Shown here: positions 14,311-16,771 of the stretch, one piece after another
How the letters are laid out: each line of letters opens with the position of its first letter
How positions within the stretch are numbered: position 1 is the first letter of the stretch
Source of the DNA: an uncultured Coriobacteriaceae bacterium
Lineage (GTDB): Bacteria > Actinomycetota > Coriobacteriia > Coriobacteriales > Atopobiaceae
Reading direction: 5' to 3'
Length of the DNA stretch: 16,771 bases
Assembly: GCA_900552935.1 (NCBI GenBank)
Contig: USBN01000034.1
Location: 1-16,771, forward strand
Position numbers and translations under genes: made by a program
Notes under the pieces: generated by a model
Databases searched by the model: none
What the model was told of the DNA's origin: nothing
The model's input: the letters and a program-made list of their open reading frames with translations, nothing else

Positions 14311-15822
14311 ATGGCAACGTTCTTCGAGGGCGAATCGCACACTTTCTCTGAGTACCTTCTCGTACCTGGCTATTCTTCTTCTGAGAACATCCCGGCGAAT
14401 GTCTCCCTTAAGACGCCCCTCTGCCGTTACAAGGCCGGCGAGGAGCCGAGGGTCACGCTGAACATCCCCATGGTCTCCTCCATCATGCAGGCCGTTTCTG
14501 GCGAGCGCATGGGCATCGCCCTCGCCACCGAGGGTGGCATGAGCTTCATCTATGGCTCCCAGACCCCCGAGGCCGAGGCTGCCATGGTCAAGGCCGTCAA
14601 GGACTACAAGGCCGGCGTCGTCGTGTCTGACTCCACGCTTACGCCTGAGATGACGATGGAGCAGGTCATGCGCCTCAAGGAGCAGACCGGCCACTCCACC
14701 ATGCCCGTGACCGAGGACGGCTCGCCCCACGGCAAGCTCCTCGGTATCGTCACGAGCCGCGACTACCGTCCCTCCCGCGATGACCATCAGGCCAAGGTTG
14801 CCACGTTCATGACCCCGCGCGAGCAGCTCATCGTCGGCACCGAGGAGACGACCCTCAAGGTCGCTAACGACATCATTTGGGACAACAAGCTCAACGCCCT
14901 TCCCATCGTCAACGCCGATGATTGCCTCGTTGGCATCGTCTTCCGTAAGGACTATGACTCTCACAAGTCCAACCCGGACGAGCTGCTTGATGCTCACAAG
15001 CGCTATATGGTCGGCGCTGGCATCAACACCCGTGACTACGCCACCCGCGTGCCCCTGCTTCTCGAGGCTGGCGCCGATGCCCTCTGCATCGACTCTTCCG
15101 AGGGCTTCTCCGAGTGGCAGAAGCTCACGATCGATTGGATCCGCGAGAACTACGGCGAGGACGTCATCGTCGGCGCCGGTAACGTCGTTGACGCCGATGG
15201 CTTCCGCTACCTCGCCGAGTACGGCGCTGACTTCGTCAAGGTTGGCATCGGCGGCGGCTCCATCTGCATCACCCGCGAGACCAAGGGCATCGGCCGTGGC
15301 CAGGCCACTGCCCTTATCGACGTCTGCCGTGCCCGTGACGAGTACTTCGAGGAGACCGGCATCTACGTTCCCGTCTGCTCCGACGGCGGCATCGTCTATG
15401 ACTACCACATGACCCTCGCTCTCGCCATGGGTGCGGACTTCATGATGCTCGGCCGCTACTTTGCCCGCTTCGACGAGAGCCCGACCAACCGCGTGAACGT
15501 CAACGGCCAGTACATGAAGGAGTACTGGGGCGAGGGTTCTGCCCGTGCTCGCAACTGGCAGCGCTATGACCTCGGTGGTGCCGCGAAGCTTTCCTTCGAG
15601 GAGGGCGTCGATTCCTACGTGCCGTACGCTGGCTCGCTGAAGGATGGCGTCAACATGACCATCTACAAGATCAAGTCCACGATGTGCAACTGTGGTGCCA
15701 ACAGCATCAAGGAGCTACAGGAGAAGGCTCGACTAACGCTAGTCAGCTCGACTTCCATCGTCGAGGGTGGCGCTCACGACGTCGTCCTCAAGGACCGCAC
15801 CCAGTCTGTGTCCTATAACTAG
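14311..15822 (+). CDS. guaB: IMP dehydrogenase (trichomonad-like GuaB type)
   Basis: Oxidises IMP to XMP with NAD+, the committed step of guanine nucleotide synthesis, in the cytoplasm. At 503 aa it has a TIM barrel interrupted by two CBS domains (about 110-225). The active-site loop is GIGGGSICITRETKGIGRGQ with nucleophile C319. The flap has RNWQRYDLGG with the R418-Y419 dyad and E431. C319, K310, R418, Y419 and E431 fall at exactly the numbers used for the Tritrichomonas foetus enzyme, and the loop differs from the usual bacterial GPGSICTTR. K310 and E431 are residues tied to low mycophenolic acid sensitivity in that enzyme. The start ATG 14311 has GGGAG at 14299-14303. The gene is monocistronic, followed by a good intrinsic terminator. 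Confidence 0.97.
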   Translation: MATFFEGESHTFSEYLLVPGYSSSENIPANVSLKTPLCRYKAGEEPRVTLNIPMVSSIMQAVSGERMGIALATEGGMSFIYGSQTPEAEAAMVKAVKDYKAGVVVSDSTLTPEMTMEQVMRLKEQTGHSTMPVTEDGSPHGKLLGIVTSRDYRPSRDDHQAKVATFMTPREQLIVGTEETTLKVANDIIWDNKLNALPIVNADDCLVGIVFRKDYDSHKSNPDELLDAHKRYMVGAGINTRDYATRVPLLLEAGADALCIDSSEGFSEWQKLTIDWIRENYGEDVIVGAGNVVDADGFRYLAEYGADFVKVGIGGGSICITRETKGIGRGQATALIDVCRARDEYFEETGIYVPVCSDGGIVYDYHMTLALAMGADFMMLGRYFARFDESPTNRVNVNGQYMKEYWGEGSARARNWQRYDLGGAAKLSFEEGVDSYVPYAGSLKDGVNMTIYKIKSTMCNCGANSIKELQEKARLTLVSSTSIVEGGAHDVVLKDRTQSVSYN

Positions 15823-15845
15823 GACCACGTAGAATCGTTTCTGTG

Positions 15846-15880
15846 GCGCCGTCCTTCGAGATAGAGGGGCGGCGCTTTTT
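15846..15880 (+). terminator. Intrinsic terminator after guaB
   Basis: GCGCCGTCC (15846-15854) pairs with GGGCGGCGC (15867-15875), one G-U pair, with a 12-nt loop and TTTTT at 15876-15880. It starts 23 nt after the guaB stop. Confidence 0.9.
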
Positions 15881-15984
15881 GTTGTGGGGAGACGTGGCGG
15901 CGCTCGGATCGCGGGCAATCTGTTCGCCGTGGTAACCATTTGGATAACCGGGCGTTTTCCGCGATCTCCTTATTGTCAGTAAAG

Positions 15985-16001
15985 CTGCTACTATTTAGCA
16001 G
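15985..16001 (+). promoter_or_regulatory. Candidate leuS promoter overlapped by a small dyad
   Basis: TGCTACTAT (15986-15994) resembles the extended -10 used before ileS. It is covered by CTGCTA (15985-15990) and TAGCAG (15996-16001), an exact 6-bp inverted repeat with a 5-nt spacer. The implied leader of about 35 nt is too short for a T-box. Promoter strength is uncertain. Confidence 0.35.
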
Positions 16002-16033
16002 TTATCCGCTTGTATCCATGGAGGGCACGTACG

Positions 16034-16771
16034 ATGTGCGACGAGAAGACTAACGATAGGCACGAGTTCCCCGCCTATGACGCTCAGGCCATTGAGGAGA
16101 AGTGGCAGCGCGTCTGGGCCGAGGAAGGCACCTACAAGACCGACGATGATCCCAGCAAGCCCAAGAAGTACGTGCTGGAGATGTTCCCGTACCCTTCCGG
16201 TGACCTTCACATGGGTCACGCCCGCAACTACACCATCGGCGATGCCATGGCTCGCCAGGCTCGCATGCGCGGCTTCGACGTGCTTCACCCCATTGGATTT
16301 GACGCCTTTGGCCTTCCCGCGGAAAACGCGGCTATCAAGCACAACACCCAGGCTGGCAAGTGGACGTACCAGAACATGGATAACGCCCTCGCCACCATGC
16401 GCCGCATGGGCTTCTCCTATGACTACGACCGTCTCGTCCGCACCTGTGATCCTGAGTATTACAAGTGGGGCCAGTGGATGTTCCTCAAGATGTGGGAGAA
16501 GGGCCTTGCCTATCGCGCCACGTCTCCGGTGAACTGGTGTCCCAAGTGCCAGACGGTTCTCGCCAACGAGCAGGTCGTCGACGGCAAGTGCTGGCGTTGC
16601 GGCTCCGTGCCCGAGAAGCGCGAACTCTCCCAGTGGTACCTCAAGATCACTGACTATGCGCAGGAGCTCCTTGACGACCTCGACAAGCTCGAGGGCTGGC
16701 CTGAGAACGTTAGGGCCCAGCAGCGCAACTGGATCGGCCGTTCCGAGGGCGCGGAGATCGACTTTACCCTC
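16034..16771 (+). CDS. leuS: Leucine--tRNA ligase, N-terminal part (3'-truncated)
   Basis: Class I synthetase charging tRNA-Leu; the first 246 codons are present and the frame runs off the right edge. ATG 16034 has GGAGGG at 16020-16025. HIGH-type motif is H59-M-G-H62 in SGDLHMGHARNYTIGD, followed by GFDAFGLPAENAAI, both typical of bacterial LeuRS. A zinc-binding site is formed by C169/C172 (CPKC) and C186/C189 (CWRC). The editing domain and KMSKS lie beyond the window. It follows the guaB terminator with its own upstream region of about 150 nt, and no T-box features are seen there. Confidence 0.97.
   Translation, partial: MCDEKTNDRHEFPAYDAQAIEEKWQRVWAEEGTYKTDDDPSKPKKYVLEMFPYPSGDLHMGHARNYTIGDAMARQARMRGFDVLHPIGFDAFGLPAENAAIKHNTQAGKWTYQNMDNALATMRRMGFSYDYDRLVRTCDPEYYKWGQWMFLKMWEKGLAYRATSPVNWCPKCQTVLANEQVVDGKCWRCGSVPEKRELSQWYLKITDYAQELLDDLDKLEGWPENVRAQQRNWIGRSEGAEIDFTL

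Noticed and set aside
14227..15408. Minus-strand frame of about 393 codons opposite guaB
   Set aside because: Antisense shadow of guaB. The translation is low-complexity Gly/Asp/Val-rich and no independent start signals are seen.

Overview
This 16.8 kb window looks like a chromosomal housekeeping stretch from an anaerobic, high-GC Gram-positive bacterium. The most likely group is Coriobacteriia, in the Olsenella/Atopobium/Collinsella range; this is inferred from gene content and codon style, not from a marker gene. Supporting signs are strong C/G third-position bias, a class III fructose-1,6-bisphosphatase, a PerR-type regulator next to an N-terminal-rubredoxin rubrerythrin, a T-box leader on ileS, and a GuaB of the type also found in trichomonads. 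All convincing genes lie on the + strand.

Layout. (1) 3-956: C-terminal part of an L,D-transpeptidase, cut by the window start. (2) 1087-2997: class III FBPase (gluconeogenesis), preceded by a perfect 22-bp dyad. (3) 3085-4977: ftsH, whose Shine-Dalgarno (SD) sequence lies inside a predicted hairpin, followed by a strong GC hairpin. (4) 5100-6233: integral-membrane acyltransferase-3. (5) 6230-7843: oxidative-stress unit perR - rbr - DUF3783-like gene, driven by a near-consensus promoter flanked by an 11-bp inverted repeat. (6) 7871-12617: extended -10 promoter, complete transcriptional T-box with Ile (AUC) specifier and intrinsic terminator, then the tight cluster ileS - lspA - rluD. (7) 12669-13970: membrane family-2 glycosyltransferase. 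(8) 13971-14310: gene-free 340 nt dense in palindromes, including a 31-bp perfect palindrome resembling dispersed REP-type repeats. (9) 14311-15822: guaB (IMP dehydrogenase) with terminator. (10) 16034-16771: start of leuS, cut by the window end.

Functionally the window mixes envelope work (L,D-transpeptidase, acyltransferase, LspA, glycosyltransferase), proteostasis (FtsH), peroxide defence (PerR/rubrerythrin), translation (IleRS, LeuRS, RluD) and central metabolism (FBPase, GuaB). The T-box probably makes ileS, and possibly lspA and rluD, respond to uncharged tRNA-Ile, whereas leuS has a short leader with no room for a T-box.

I found no defence system, prophage, transposase, CRISPR array, tRNA or rRNA. 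The best leads for something undescribed are regulatory: the ftsH SD-sequestering hairpin, the paired dyads at the perR promoter, a non-canonical T-box antiterminator bulge, and the palindrome cluster upstream of guaB.
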